A DNA stretch of 64,000 nucleotides from Purpureocillium takamizusanense (GCF_022605165.1 NC_063068.1:992001-1056000), one strand, 5' to 3'. Counted from the stretch's first letter, positions 43,547-56,697 are shown. The notes: generated from the sequence alone by a model not told the origin. A program made the numbers and translations.

Positions 43547-44087
43547 TCTCCGTTGCCTCGCGTTCGCTGCTCGCCTGCGTCCGCCTCGTCTCCCACCCGC
43601 ACGTCCGCCCCGTGCTGCTCGCGGTTTGAATGCCGGCATCACCCGCGACGTCGACTTTACTACATACGGGCCCGTTGGCTGCATTTGCTTTGGCGAGCGG
43701 ATTTGTCGCCTGCGTCCATGTCGAAGCCCTCGGCCGACCCTGCCTGACGGACGACACCGCATTCGTTTTCCCTCCCATCGAGCCCCCGTCATTCACGTCG
43801 AGCCCCCTTCCGTCCCGCAGCGACGTTTGGTCAAGGTGAACATTTGAGCCGCCGGTAGGCCCTCGCTGCAGAGCGTCCTGGCGAGTTCCAGCCTACGACT
43901 TGTGCATCACGCCGAGCCTTGCCCTTGCCACTACTTTTTTCACAGCGTCACAGGCCCTGGACTCGTTGCATCGCTCCCACGGCCCTCGTAGGACAACGGC
44001 TGGCGTCCAGGTAGACCTTCGCTGCCTCTGGAGCTGTTGCCGCGGAACTCTCGCCCTGTTCTTGTCTCCCGAGGCTCTTTTCTCTTC

Positions 44088-47000
44088 ATGGACGCCGGTG
44101 CCTCCACGTCCGACAATCAGCATTCTTACTCCTCCAATCCTTGGGCGACGCCTACTGCATCGTCATCGGCTCCATTGGTACCAACCAGCGTGCCCGCGCA
44201 CGCCTCGGACGGCGCCTCGGAATCTGCAACTCCCGCCGGCCTTGTCGCCACCCCAACATCGCTGACCGCAGGCTCACCGTTTCCACCCCACTTGGACTTT
44301 CTGCCCTTGCTTTTCCCGCAGCAATCCAACATCTACCACGCCCAGCTTCTGCACTACAACAGGCTCGTTTCCCCCGCGCGCGGAGGCGGTCTTCAGACAC
44401 CGCCCCTCGCCCCCGTCGTATCCGCTCCTCACGTCCACGCCGGGCCGAGGTCGCGATCATCGAGTAAGGTGTCGCTCAAGGACGGCGCGGCCGGCAAGGG
44501 AGCCGCAACAGGAGGCCATGGGAGCAGGTCAAATCACGCCAACGATAAAAACCGCTCGGGTACATCGTCCAAGGACACTCCGTCCAAAATGGGCACGAAG
44601 CAGCAACACCACCAGCAGCCACACCAGGCGACTGCGGAGCCGTCGAGAAGCATACCGAAGCGCACCGCCGCCGCGTCGTCATCTGCCGCCCCGGGCCCGT
44701 CTCATTCTAGCTCCGTGCCTTCGACGCCGCATCAGCATGCGCGCAAATTCTCTTTTGGGTCGCGCGACCCGTCTCCCACAGCCGTGAGCAGCCACTCGCC
44801 GCGCTCAGCCTACTCCGAAACCAATAGCACGCTGCCTTCCCTACGACCTCTCCCACCGAGGTTAGGTGGCTGCAAGTACGAGACAGCTCAGATCAACTCG
44901 CGGCGGAGGATACCGTACTCGGTCGGCAACGACCGACTGGAGAAGCTAGATTTGCGAACGGTAAAGAGCAAGTTGTCGGATGATGAGGAACGGAAACTAG
45001 CCACAGATATGCGAGAGATTTTCGACCGCTTACTGCCCACCGATGCAGTCGAGGAGAATAGGAGGAGGCTGGTGAAGAAGCTGGAGAAGATATTCAACGA
45101 CGAGTGGCCAGGGCACGACATACGCGTGCACCTTTTTGGTTCTTCTGGGAACCTGCTCTGCTCTGATGATTCAGATGGTATGAGTTCCCGACAACATTTA
45201 GGCTGTGGCCCCTCAGTGGTCCAAGCTTAAACTGCCAACGTTCCGCATACTGACACCTCGGGCAGTTGACATCTGTATTACGACGGCGTGGCGGGAGCTG
45301 GAGGCTGTCTGCAAAATCGCGGACTTGCTGGCGCGGCGTAAGTTTAGTCTGGTCGCAAAAGACTGAAGCTTCGATTACTGACGAGTCCCGTCCAGGTGGC
45401 ATGGAGAAGGTGGTCTGCATCTCTGCAGCCAAGGTGCCCATCGTCAAGATATGGGACCCCGAGCTGGGCTTGGCTTGCGACATGAATGTCAACAACACCT
45501 TGGCGCTGGAAAACACGCGCATGGTGCGGACATATGTTGAGGCCGACCCTCGAGTACGCCAGCTGGCCATGATTCTCAAGTACTGGACACGGAGGAGGGT
45601 CGTGAATGATGCAGGTACGAACTGAACTTGCTCTTGTTTGTCGATCCTGTGGCAGCAACTAACGTTGCGCAGCATTTGGTGGGACCCTGAGTTCCTATAC
45701 TTGGATATGCCTCATCATCGCTTTTCTCCAGCTTCGCGATCCTCCGGTACTGCCGGCGCTTCACCAACTCCCCTACAAGATTCCCAAGTCGGACGGTTCC
45801 GTTGGCGAATTCGCCGATAATCTAAGGAAGATACGGGGCTTCGGCAACAAGAACAAGTCGACAGTGCCCGAACTGTTATTCCAGTTTTTCCGCTTCTATG
45901 CCCACGAGTTTGATTACGACAAGCACGCGCTCTCGGTTCGCCAGGGCAAGCTCATCACCAAGGTGGAGAAGAAGTGGAATTACCAGGTCAACAACTCTCT
46001 CTGCGTAGAGGAGCCCTTCAACGTCTCTCGAAATCTCGGTAATACCGCCGATGAGTATTCTTTCCGCGGTTTGCATCTAGAGCTCCGCAGGGCCTTTGAT
46101 CTCATCTCCGAGGCCAAGCTGGCTGAAGCTTGCGAGCAGTACATTTTCCCCAAGGAAGAGGAACGAGTATGGACCAGACCACCGCAGCAGCCTCGGCCAG
46201 TGTTGGTGCGGAGCTCATCGCAGACGCATTCCGGTCGAGGCGGACGTGGCGGCCACCGAGGGGGCCGCCACAACAGCAACTTCCACCAGAGAGGCGGAGG
46301 GTCTAACCGGAGAGCATCGTCCAGCGTGCCCACCTCTTACGAGAATGGTCTGCTCATGGCTCCCATGGGCATACCTGGCGACTTGACCTGGTATCAGAAC
46401 CCACACTATCAGCTCCAGTATACGCACCAGGACCTGATGGCACAGATGGCGTTCCAAGAGAACGTTCGCCAATATCATATGATGGCGGCGCAGACCCAGA
46501 CTCCCGCGTTTCTTCAGCAACATACCATGGGCCAGCAGCAGAGGGTGCCAACGGGATCCAGTCCACCAGGGCAACAGCCAACTGACCGATCGCGCACCAA
46601 CTCGTTTGACAACGTCCCCATGACGGCTCCGTTGCGGCCCGATATCTACGCCCTGTACGGGATCACGCTCGGCCACGCATATTATCCCCAAGCCGGTACG
46701 GCAACATACGGCACATACCCGTCATCACCCGTCGCAACGAGCGGCCCAAATCAGGAGTTTCGGCGGCCGTTGCAGCGATCAACTGTCAACACAGGGAACG
46801 GTGCCTCGGCGTCTAGCAGCACGCTTAGGTCGCAGTCTCAGCCAGCAACGCGGTCCCCGTCCTCGACGACTCATCAGGTCGCCTATCAGCTGGGGAACAA
46901 GGCGCCTTCGAGCCCCTCGGCCGTGCCAAATGCCAACACGGACGGCGTGCCAATGCCGAGCTTCATGTCGGATGATGCCGACTTTGACGAGACTCCCAAG

Positions 47001-48200
47001 GCCGTGTTTGAGTCCCCTTCGCCCGCGGACAAGAAAATTTCAGACTTTTTCCAGAACAGGGATCCGAGTCCCGGCAGCCAGCCGACATCGCAACAGCTGC
47101 AAGGTCTTCCCAACGGTATTGCCTTCGGAGATCTCGCCGCTCAGTCGACCAGTCCTGGTAGGAGACGTCTATCGACGGACCAGCTCCCACAGACCATCCT
47201 GGACAGGCGCATGCGGAGAGCATCAAGATCGCCATCGCCTTTGGGACATGCGCGTGCTTTCTCAGTGGGCACGGCGTCTGCGCCATTGTCGTCCACGCCA
47301 TTCCCCGGCAGTCACAACAAAACCTTGAACCGCCCCCTGGTTGTGAACGGGTCCGGACTGAAGACGAGCGCCGTCCCCGGTCAACGACAGCCATCGGTGG
47401 CAGAGTCGTACACTTCCGATGACTCGCTTGCGTCGAGTTTTGACAACGCCTTGCATATTAACACGGGGCCGACGTGTGCACCGACTGTGGACGCGTCCGC
47501 AATGCACTATGCGGCGACGGCTTCCAGGTCGGCCCCGTCAACCGATCGACCCCCAATCGTGGTGAACGGCACCAGTGGTCCTTTCTCGCACGTTCTGTCA
47601 GACGATGCGTCGTTTCGGGACCGCGTTGCCAAAATGGGCGCGTATTACTTTCCGCAGGGGGCCACCCAGGACGGGCCCAACGGAGGGGCGGCGAGGCTCT
47701 CCCCTTCTGCTCGGCAGCGGCTGATGTCGCGACAGCCACAGAGCGGCATGATTGCTCCTCTGGACCTGGCCATTGCCGATCACCGCATGGCGAAGCCGCC
47801 GATGATGGACTCGGCGCATCTATCTCCTGTCTACGAAACTCGCACGCCGTCTCCGAGCACCGTTCGCAAGAATGACGGCTCGTCGGTTTCTGTCAAAGTG
47901 GATGGCCGGGTCGACGGCAAGAGCGGCCGCGCGGAACGAGACAAGGCGGGGCTCGCAGGGAGTGAACGGCCTCCTGCCGCTCAGGACAACGACAAGATGC
48001 ATAAGCCGCCCCGAGCCGCGGCGCCGGCCGTGAGGGCGCCGGCACCACGGACGAACGGCCATATTCGTGGGGCCAAGAGCGAAAGCGACGGGGGCTGGCA
48101 AAAAGCCGGCAAGGGCAAGAAGCGGCCGGCGAACATTGCGACCCAGCAGGGACAAGCTGAGCAGCCACCAAAGAACGACTCGGAGCGCAAGGGTGGTTGA
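44088..48200 (+). CDS. Non-canonical poly(A)/poly(U) polymerase, Cid13/Cid1-type nucleotidyltransferase
   Basis: Exons 44088-45177, 45266-45337, 45396-45614 and 45673-48200; all three introns are phase 1 with consensus sites. The product has 1,302 residues. Residues 1-270 are disordered (His/Gln/Ser-rich). The nucleotidyltransferase core has the GSSGN region with catalytic Asp363 and Asp365 (SDVDICI, assembled across intron 1) and Asp416 (LACDMNVNN). KYWTRRRVVNDA, FGGTLSSYTW and a PAP/25A-associated domain (FFRFYAHEFDYD) follow. After about residue 600 comes a long Gln/Ser/Pro-rich tail with RGGRGGHRGGRH (residues about 635-650), an RGG-type RNA-binding segment. Such enzymes add A or U tails to RNAs in cytoplasm or nucleus. 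The tail is far longer than in yeast Cid1 but usual for filamentous-fungal Cid13-like proteins. Confidence 0.93.
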
Positions 48201-50328
48201 TCCTGGCCTGGGCTTCTGTGGCTGGGTAGCAGGCTCATGGACCGAAGCATGGTGGGAAGCGTTGCTTGAATAGTTGACCCAGCGTCTGGGTAAGCCGGTT
48301 TGGGACAAAGCAAACGTTGGATAGCAATGTTTGACCCCCGCGTTGGGGGATACGGCAGGGTGGGAACGGCACAGCTTTGGCTTTGGGCGAGAGGCTACGA
48401 TGTTTGATCAGCGAGAGCCCTACGAGATGCAGCTGGATGTTACATGGTCGACTTGACCTTGAGCGGCAGCGGTCGAACAATGTGTCGGATGCTGACAGCT
48501 TGGTGTATAGACGAGACTCGGCGAGGCATTACCGCAGCAGCGTGTCCGTCGACACAGGTCTAGCATACTGACGCGTGGAGAGGCAGACAGGCAAAGCGGC
48601 ATGACACATAACCGACTACTTTGTGTTTCGGGTGGCAGGCGTTTGCATTTACATCCATGAGCTCATCAACCCAGGTATGGATGGCTTGGGGAGTAGGACA
48701 TTGTGTTTGGTGTCGTTTGTATCTCGGCCTGCATGGGCGGGCATGCAGCATAGGAGAGAACCAGCCTGACGACCAGGACAGCGTATAGACGGGACGTTTT
48801 AAAAAGCATGCACAGAGATATTCATGAAAAGACAAGGATATAGCCATGTTTACCAGTGCGTTAATGCAGCGATGCTCTGTGGAGACGGTGTGAGATGAGA
48901 CGAGATCAGACGAGCTGAGGGTCCTTCCTGCGCATCGGCGCAAGAGATTGATCTCGATGACGAGGAGACGGATGAAGCGCGGTGAGGTTTGGAGGCGAGA
49001 TGCTGCCATGCTAAAATTAGGTTGCGGCTCTGCCCTAAATTGGGAACAGGTGGCGACAGCAGTGAAGCGGACGACTGGCCAGGCAGCGGACGGGGGCGCG
49101 AGAAATACGATGGTCGGCATGCGGAGCGGGTTGTTGGTGGCTTGCCTGTCGTCGTCGTCCGGCACGCTGGACCGGTGAGCACTGGGCTGAAAGGCTGGCG
49201 GCCGGCGAATGAGAAGGGCGTGTGAAGTATCACGAAGCAAGGGTGGGCGTGGAACAGCGTATAGTGAAGGGGATGAGAGGGAAGAATAAGTAAAGAAAAC
49301 CTGAAGGTGTAGTAGGGTGTGTGTGATGAAGGGGGGGGGGGCAAGGTCGGGGATACGAAGTATGAGACCGCTAGGGGGGAGGGGGGCGTTGAATGGAGGA
49401 GAGGGAGGATTTGAATGTGAATGTTTTCGTGTATTAGAGAGAGAAAGAGAGAGGTGTGTAGGTGATGGACGATAATTGGCATAGGTAAAGACGGGGAGGC
49501 AAGGATAGGAATGCAACGGCAGGATGGCACTACACCAAGTAGGTAGTATGTTGCCAGAAGACGTTGTTGATACGGCTGTCTTCGCCCTCGCCCGTACGAA
49601 GCACTCAGTAGTCGGACTCTTGTTTTCTAATGAACAGGGATATTTGCCGTGATGGAGGGGGTTTTACCAAGATGGGGGGTCGTGTTGGGTTCTTGCGTGG
49701 GTGGAGAGCTCGGAACGTGCCGTCCTGTATGTATGTACGAAGCACCGACCTACCTACCCCATGCATGGGTTGGGGTCATTGGAACGCCGAGGAGTGAGGC
49801 TGTCACGGTTGGGGAAGGGGGCAGGGGGCAGGGGTAGGGAGGCGGACAGGCTACAATTTTAAAGGACGGCGATTTGGCGTTCTTTATTCACTGCCGCCTG
49901 GGATACGGGTGATGCTACTAGTCTCGTGTTATCTAGGCAGTCGTGGACGTCGGGATATGGGCGCCTCATGACCAGGCAGCAAGATGCGGCGGGGAGAAGA
50001 GATGATGGAGGAGGAGGAGGAGGAGAAGGTTGAGGGCAGGCAGGGCGGAACGGGACGGGACGAGAGTGGATGGGGCGAGCGGGATCTCGGATGGGATGAA
50101 GTAGGGTGGGATAATAGGGTGGTAGGATGAGATGAGATGAGATGATGTCGTTTCAAGAAGTTGCTAGCTTAGCTTGGCTTTGGTGGTGGTGGTGGAGGAA
50201 TGAGGTTGAGAGGGATTGGCCGCATCGTGACGGCAGCGAACAAATGGTGGTGGCATTACAGGCCCGGACTTGCGCTGTGGTGCCGGCTGCAAGCAGGCGT
50301 GCCGGCCGCTCTTGTCCACTGCCGCAGA

Positions 50329-50376
50329 CTACTAGGTACCTCTAGTAGTAAGGTACTAGGTACAGCCCGTAGTACC
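50329..50376. repeat. Cluster of TACTAGGTAC-type palindromes
   Basis: Three near-copies of CTAGGTAC/GTAC-containing units in 48 bases, with CTAGTAGTA between them. They belong to the dispersed motif described in the findings. Confidence 0.6.
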
Positions 50377-50533
50377 CTCCGAGCGGCCAGCAGCGATCCA
50401 TGCTTCCCGCGCGTGCGCTGCCACTCTTGCACAGAAAAAGGGGGATTGAGCGAGTCAGCGACGGGCAGAGAGCGCCTGCTGTCCATGTCTCAGACGACTC
50501 GTCGCTCCTAGAGCGAGCGGAGAGAGGATCAAC

Positions 50534-50557
50534 GGTGGTGGTGGTGGTGGTGGTGGT
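50534..50557. repeat. (GTG)n trinucleotide microsatellite
   Basis: Eight perfect GTG units, the complement of the CAC arrays at 29.8 and 30.06 kb. Confidence 0.95.
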
Positions 50558-52888
50558 GAGTGGGTGAGGTGAGAGTGTTGGGAGGAAGCCTGGGCGCTGG
50601 AAACAGCCCTCCTAGCCCAGTATGAAGTGGAATAATAAGAGAGAGTGAGGAAGTGTGCGTGAGAGTGAGAGAGCGACAGAAAGTGAAGCAAGCCCAGCGC
50701 TGTCTGGCCGTGCTGCAGTTTTGCAGCAGCAACCTACTAACTTACAGTGCACTATGTTGGCTGAATTGGCATCTCTCTCCCGCCATGGGGGGGGGGTGTC
50801 CGCGGGGACTCAGGGAGGGGGCGTCGCCATGCGGACCATTGCGGGAGGGTGGCTCCACCGGCTCGTGTCAGCTGAGGGGCAAACAGCAGGCAGGGCTGGG
50901 ATGGGTGGATGGATCGAGACCCAGAGGCTTCCCAGTTGCGATGGACGTTTTTACCGTACTACGACGCAGCCCTGGAGCTCCACTACCGGTGTAGCGGCGC
51001 AGCGTGGCCGTGTCGGGGCGAGGCTACTAGAAAACATTGCCCCAGCTGTCGCCTGGCTTGCTAAGCTCTGCTTGTCCAGGGCGTCTCTCTTCCGCCCCAT
51101 TGGACTCCATGTGGGAACGATGGCTTCGGGTAGTGGCGGCGGCAGCAGTAACAGTAGGGAAGTGCTATATGCGGTGTGTGAGAAGGGGCAAAGTGCATGT
51201 TGGTGAGGTATACGGAGTAGTAGTATAGTATACTGTACGTACACGGACTGCGGCTGCGACAGGGGACACGCACAATGCAGAGCACATACTGCATGCGCTT
51301 CATGAAGTACTACCCCGTACTACTGGAATGAATCTGGGGGTGTTGAGGTGATGGGATGGGTGTGATTGATGATGACTGGGGCCATGTGTAGCCATCGCTC
51401 CCGGGGGGGCGGCGTTGTGCTGACCCCACAAAGTGCCATCCCATTTATTACCCCAGTGGCCATGCGTCAACCACTTTTCCTACCTCTACGGACCTGGTAA
51501 GAAGTTGGATGGTCAAGGCACCACCGCACCTGCAGCGTCGGGTACTTCCAGGTTGGTTGGTAATAGGTACGTACAGGTAGTCGAGTCTCCCGCTGCCGCT
51601 GCTGACAATCGAAACCCCCAGACCACCACCAACAACCACTACAACTACCACCATCACCCGCCTGCGCCGCCTCTATTCTAGTTTCCGGCTCTCGGGCTCT
51701 TTTTGACAAGGCTTCGTTCATGATATATCCCCTGCCCGCCCCGACTCGTGCGGCTGCTCGTTTCAACGTACCGAGTTACCTAGTAGCACTAGCTCGACTT
51801 TAGGGCATCTGTCAGGCGCCCCGACAGCCCCGCGTCCCCGGATCTCCGCGCGCGCGCCCGCAAATCCTCGCTGCGCCGTTGCATCCACTGCTAGCAACGC
51901 TACCCTGACCTTCCAATTGCACCGCCCCTACGGCACCTTATTTTCCAGCCCACGCGACGCTACGCTGCGCTACTCCCCTCTACTAACGTTACTTACTTCT
52001 TTACTACTCGCTTCCTCACATCTCCGTTCCGACATTCATCCTTCTATCCCGCCCCGTCTCTTTGGAGGGTGTGTCTTTGACTTGCCTCGTCTCGCCTCGC
52101 TTCGGTACGTCTCGCCTCTGCGCGTTGGCTCGCCTTTTCGCCCTTCTTGCTCACCCTGCCGGTCTTTGCGCAGCCCGCTCGCTCTGTACGCGAAGCACCG
52201 GGACAGCCAAGCGAGAGTCATCGAGAGCGCCGTCCATCCGTCTTCCTGCTGGCGCTTCGCTCGCCCAGCGGCCCTCGCCTCACCTCCGCTGCCATACGCC
52301 GCCGCCGATATCGTCCTGCGTCGCCCGCCCGCCCGCCGGCGACGTCTGCTGTCGCCGCCCAACGGCCGCTGACGGGCACTTCGCCAACTCTGCCTCTCCC
52401 CGAATCGTCAAACGGTCGGGCCCGCAACCACCTGTGTCTCATAACGCCGGGTCTTTCGTCGGTAGCCGCTTCTCTTTGGGCACGCGACACTACCGAGTCG
52501 GCCGTGAGCGCGCGGGACGACAATACCGAACGACGTTTGGACGTCATTGGGCACGCACACGAAGAAGCGACAACAAACAGCGCAGCCAACACAGTCACCC
52601 CTCCTCCTCCTCGCCCCCCGGCAAGCACCAAAGCGTCCGTTCGTTCCCACACTGTGGCAGACTGGCGGCGCCGCTTAGCCCCCCCTCCCCTTTCCCCCCT
52701 CGACGGACGACGGCGCGCTGTCCTGCGGCTCGCTTCTTGGAGTCACGGCGCGGTGACGATGCTGCCGCCCGACTCGCGGCGCCCTTGACACAAGGTCGAC
52801 GACTCAGCGGAATCCTTGACGCTTACGCCGTGCGCGCAGACCGTCTCACAGCACCCCATACCGCACCTTCGCCGACGGGACCGACACC

Positions 52889-55800
52889 ATGATGCAGAGG
52901 ACCGCCAGCGAAAGCGCTGCCTCCACCAGCAGCTCCAAAATGTCCCGTCGCCTGGGCTTTGCGCTGCGCAAGATTAGCAGCAAAGGATCCGACAAGCGGG
53001 ACGACAGGGTGAGTCTTGTGTTGCCTGTCTCTTGTTCTTCCCGGTCATTGTTCGTGAGACATGACTGACCGGCGTGCCCATTACTGCTAGTCTCGCCCGT
53101 CCACCCACGACCACGACCATTCCGACCCCTCCCTCGCCCACCTCCGTCGCTCCGAGTCGGGCTCCCTCAACGACATGCAGGAGAGCAACCTGAGACAGCT
53201 CCAGACCCTCGTCGCACGCATGCGGGCCGCCCCGGCCGGCCCGAACCACGTCGACGGGGCCTACAAGGAGTTTATCAAGATCAAGGACACCTGCCATGCC
53301 TTGTGCCTCGCTATCCTCCAGGACGAGCTGCGGCCCCCCCGCGCCGCCTCCAACGACACCGATTCCCTCCAGCGCCGTGGCTCGTCCTTTGATGCACCGC
53401 ACAGCCCCGGCGCCGTCTTCGACCAGCGCAGCTCCTTCAGCGGCCGTAGCCTTACGGAGGTGGCCACTGGCAGCGTGATGCGGCCGCCTCAGACCAACGA
53501 GCTGTTCCTGGCCGCCATTCGCGAATGGAAGAACTGCCTCGAGACCCTTACCGAGGCCTTTCGCGTCAGTCTTGCCGACACGTACAAGAGCTACGAGCGC
53601 GAGGCCACACAAGAGATGGTCGACCTGCTATTCAGCAGCAAGAAGTTTCGCAAGGAAGCCGTTCACCGCATGCGCAACGCCAGCGTCACGCGGGTCCTCT
53701 CTGCTGACCCCCAGTTTGTGCGTTGACCCTCCCTCCTCGTCCTCGTTCTCATCCACGTCCTCCGACCGACGTCCCAAGATTGCCCAGGTCTGACTAATGC
53801 GGCACAGTTCCCGAGATATGAGATTCGGTTCAGAAATTACGAAAAGGTCAGGCAGGAGCTGACCGAAATACGGCATGTCCTCCAGATGGGCGAGTCGGGC
53901 ATCTTGCCCTCACGGACGGTTGAAGACTATCCCATCGCACCCCGCGGCGATGCGATCCTCGAATTCGCCAACATCACGGCCGAGTCCAACGGCAGCGAGC
54001 CTGTCCTGCGCTTCCGCGTCTCGTCCTACATGCTGGCCGAGACGTCGCCCATCTTCGCTCGCATGTTCTCGGGCCACTCAGGCAGCCTGTACCTGCACGA
54101 AGCCGGCGACATCACCGACCAGCTGCCGCCGGCGCCGTCGCCGTACGTGTGCGAGGACGGCTCTGAGGCCAAGCTCTATCGCATGCCGCAGTACGAGGTC
54201 AACCACCTCAAGGCCATGGAGACGCTGATGCACGCGGCGCACATGCATAACGAGCTGGTCCCGCGTGAGGTGTCGTTTGAACAGTTTGTGGCGATTGCCG
54301 AGTGCTGCATGCGCTACAGGAGCACGTCGCCGCTCGAGCTGGTGGTCGAGCACCGATGGCTTCCCCAATGGATGCACAAGGGCGCCGACGACATGCCCGA
54401 CGGCCTGCTCGTCATCAGCTACGCGTTTGGGTCGCGTCAGCTTTTCACTCGCATGTCCAAGAGCGCCATCCTGAACCTGGTCGATGAGCGGGACCTGCAG
54501 AGCAAGCCCTGGCCGCAAAAGATCAAGGACCGCATCTGGGCCGTGAGATGTGCCAAAGTGGCACAGGTGTATGCGAGCTGCACCACCACGATTCAAGAGT
54601 ACCTGCGGCCGCCCACACGAGCGCCCGACGATGACCCAGAGCCACTGACCCAGGCGGACCTGCGCCAGAACATCAACATGCCGGCGGCGCCCCCAAAGCA
54701 CGCCGCAACGCTGACGAGTACTCCACGGTGTCCCAAGGGAAGCCACGGCTGCGACGCCGTGAACCTGGGGTGGATGATGCTCGTGTACAACGAGATGGAT
54801 CTCTTGCCGCAAATCATGCGCCCGTCGGTGCTCGGGCATCTGCCTCAGACGGAGCCACGGCCCCGAAGCCTCGCGCAGATGGTGGACCTTCTGCGGCGGA
54901 TGCCGAGCCCTGCGTCACCCGTCCACCAGGGCGGCGTGTGCGATCCGGGCCCTTCGTTTCGGACGGCAATTGCAGACATTTACAACAGCGTCACGGGTCT
55001 CACATTGCACGACGTGAGCGGCAAGAGCCATGGTTGGGCACTGTCAAAGCACCGCATGTCGGACCCCCAGGTCCTCGTCACGAGCGGTCTCGGGCGCATG
55101 GCTGCCCACGACGACCCGCACACCGTCGCCGCCGAGTTCCCTGACGAGGTGCGACTGCGAATCCTGCAGGCCCTGGACGACGTGGACGACCTGCACGCGG
55201 CGGCCCTGACGAACCGCGGCTTCTACGACACCTATCAACGTCATGAGCTGAGCCTGGTACGCAGGTTCCTTAGAGCCGACAGGATCCGGAAGGCGTCTCT
55301 GAGGCATAATCAGCACGACGACGTCAAGGTGCTCAAGGAAGAGTCGGACCGCATGAAAGAGGAGGTTGTCAACACCGACTTGGATGCTCGCACCATCAAC
55401 GAAGTCGACGAGGAAGAGGACGAAGGCGACTCCGACGACGAGTCTGCGAGCGGTGCCTCGACGGCCTCGGCTCACGAGCTGCGGCGGAACCAGCAGACAG
55501 TCGACCCGCCCAAGTACGAAGAAACCGACAGCCCTCCGAGCGGTGGGCACGCGTCGCCTCCGACACCGCGACAAAGCCCCTTGGACATGCGCCGGCCGTC
55601 GCACACCTCGCCAACGAAGCAGCCAGACGTCCTCACCGCGGCCATTGAAGACGACGACATCACGCCAATGACCGAGGACGAGGCGCGGCGCATCCTCTGG
55701 CCGGACTCGATCCTCGACACGGAAACGCAACAGCGGATACCTCGGTCCGCTGCGGCGGTGCTGCGTTCCCGCGCGCAGCACCGCCCCCAGGGCGGCTCGA

Positions 55801-56051
55801 CCAACGGCCTCGCTGGCGATGGCTCTTCCCCATCCGCGGTCGAGATGGTGCCTCTGTGGGAAAAGTTCCGCATGGGAGACCCGTCGCTGGGAGACGCACT
55901 CGAGGACAAGACGCTGGTTGTGACGGGCGAGAAGCAGCTGCGAAGCGAGCACGACCGGCGAGTCGGGCTGTTGAAGAAGAATGGCGCAAACGGGCATGGT
56001 GGCAGTGACGAGAGCGCGGGCGCGGGAGGAGCAGCGAGCAAGGGAGCATAA
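52889..56051 (+). CDS. F-box protein with BTB-like domain
   Basis: Exons 52889-53008, 53091-53717 and 53808-56051 (introns 82 and 90 nt; GTGAGT and GTGCGT donors; CTGAC and CTAAT branch sites) give 996 residues. The N-terminus is Ser-rich and basic. Residues about 70-270 are helical (FIKIKDTCHALCLAILQDEL, SVTRVLSADPQF). A BTB/POZ-like segment follows at about 299-345 (ILEFANITAE, LRFRVSSYMLAETSPIFARMFSG). An F-box lies at about 691-735 (EFPDEVRLRILQALDDVDDLHAAALTNRGFYD). An acidic stretch (DEEEDEGDSDDE) and a Ser/Pro-rich tail end it. F-box proteins recruit substrates to SCF ubiquitin ligases and BTB domains to CUL3 or partners; having both is unusual. The second Met (codon 2) is an equally possible start. 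Confidence 0.88.
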
Positions 56052-56428
56052 CAGCATTACTCCCTTCCCAACGCTCATCAAGTATCGTACATGGTTCTTG
56101 TGTGGATGTCAGTCATTCACTACGAGCGGCGGTTTCTGTTTATTTGTATATGGTGACTGAGGAGGACAAAAAGCGCTCGGGGAGAAGCACGGGAAGGAGG
56201 TGATATATATACCCACTCTGGGCGTTGGGACTTTTTGGCGGCGCGTTTGTATCGGTTATCTATCGCATGTATGGGCGGGCCTGGGACGTTGGCGAGCGGG
56301 TTTGAATCATCATTTCTTGGCTCTTCTTTTGCTTCTTTTTCATCTTCATTTTCCCCTTCCCTACCGTGGCTCCGGTTTTGGCCATTCACGGTATAATCCT
56401 TTTTCTGGGAGGGGGGACGCGTGGCTTC

Positions 56429-56460
56429 TGTGTGTGCGTGTGTGTGTGTGTGTGTGTGTG
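56429..56460. repeat. (GT)n dinucleotide microsatellite
   Basis: Near-perfect TG repeat of about 15 units with one GC interruption. Confidence 0.95.
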
Positions 56461-56589
56461 GACTTGGATTATGATTATTTTTTGGCCCTTGATGATGACG
56501 CGCATGACATGAAGTGTACGGGAACGAAACGACGTTGGGCGAGGTGTGGTCGTTGATTGAGTTGGCGTGTGCTGGCTGGCTGTGTTGCG

Positions 56590-56620
56590 TACGTGCGTGT
56601 GTGCGTGCGTGCATGCGTGC
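56590..56620. repeat. GTGC/GCGT alternating tract
   Basis: Alternating purine-pyrimidine sequence of GTGCGT-like units, followed by ATATATAT. Confidence 0.8.
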
Positions 56621-56697
56621 TACATATATATGACACCCAGCCATACGTAACTTTGATATAGTATACACTTCGTATATATATGTGCCTTGCAGCGCTT

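Larger units (their letters stand above)
34998..44087. other. About 9 kb without a supportable gene
   Basis: The longest gene-free stretch in the window. The first few hundred bases belong to the leader and promoter of the peroxiredoxin-like gene, and the last kilobase (about 43.0-44.09 kb, C-rich) to the Cid13-like gene. In between are homopolymer C or G runs (36949-36959, 38997-39018), a GACT repeat (38967-38988), many AGGTACCT-like palindromes (39.6-42.9 kb), one TACGGAGTAC motif (38021-38030) and pentamer GAGTC/GACTC tracts. Frames of 80-195 codons exist, but none has a recognisable domain, consistent splice sites or good start. Confidence 0.5.
48201..52888. other. Intergenic region with repeats, nucleotidyltransferase 3' end to F-box gene
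   Basis: About 4.7 kb with no gene I can support. It contains a GAG-rich patch (50005-50030), a GATGA repeat (50118-50140), the GTG array, a cluster of AGGTACC/TACTAGGTAC motifs at 50329-50376, TACGGAGTA at 51211-51219 and a C/T-rich leader-like zone (51900-52880) before the F-box gene. Confidence 0.5.

Noticed and set aside
48560..49516. A 318-codon minus-strand frame in the 48-49.5 kb gap
   Set aside because: Pro/Ser/Leu/His-dominated, no domain, built on GA/GT-rich noncoding sequence.
55044..56081. A 345-codon minus-strand frame over the F-box gene
   Set aside because: Antisense shadow; the plus-strand product has clear domains.
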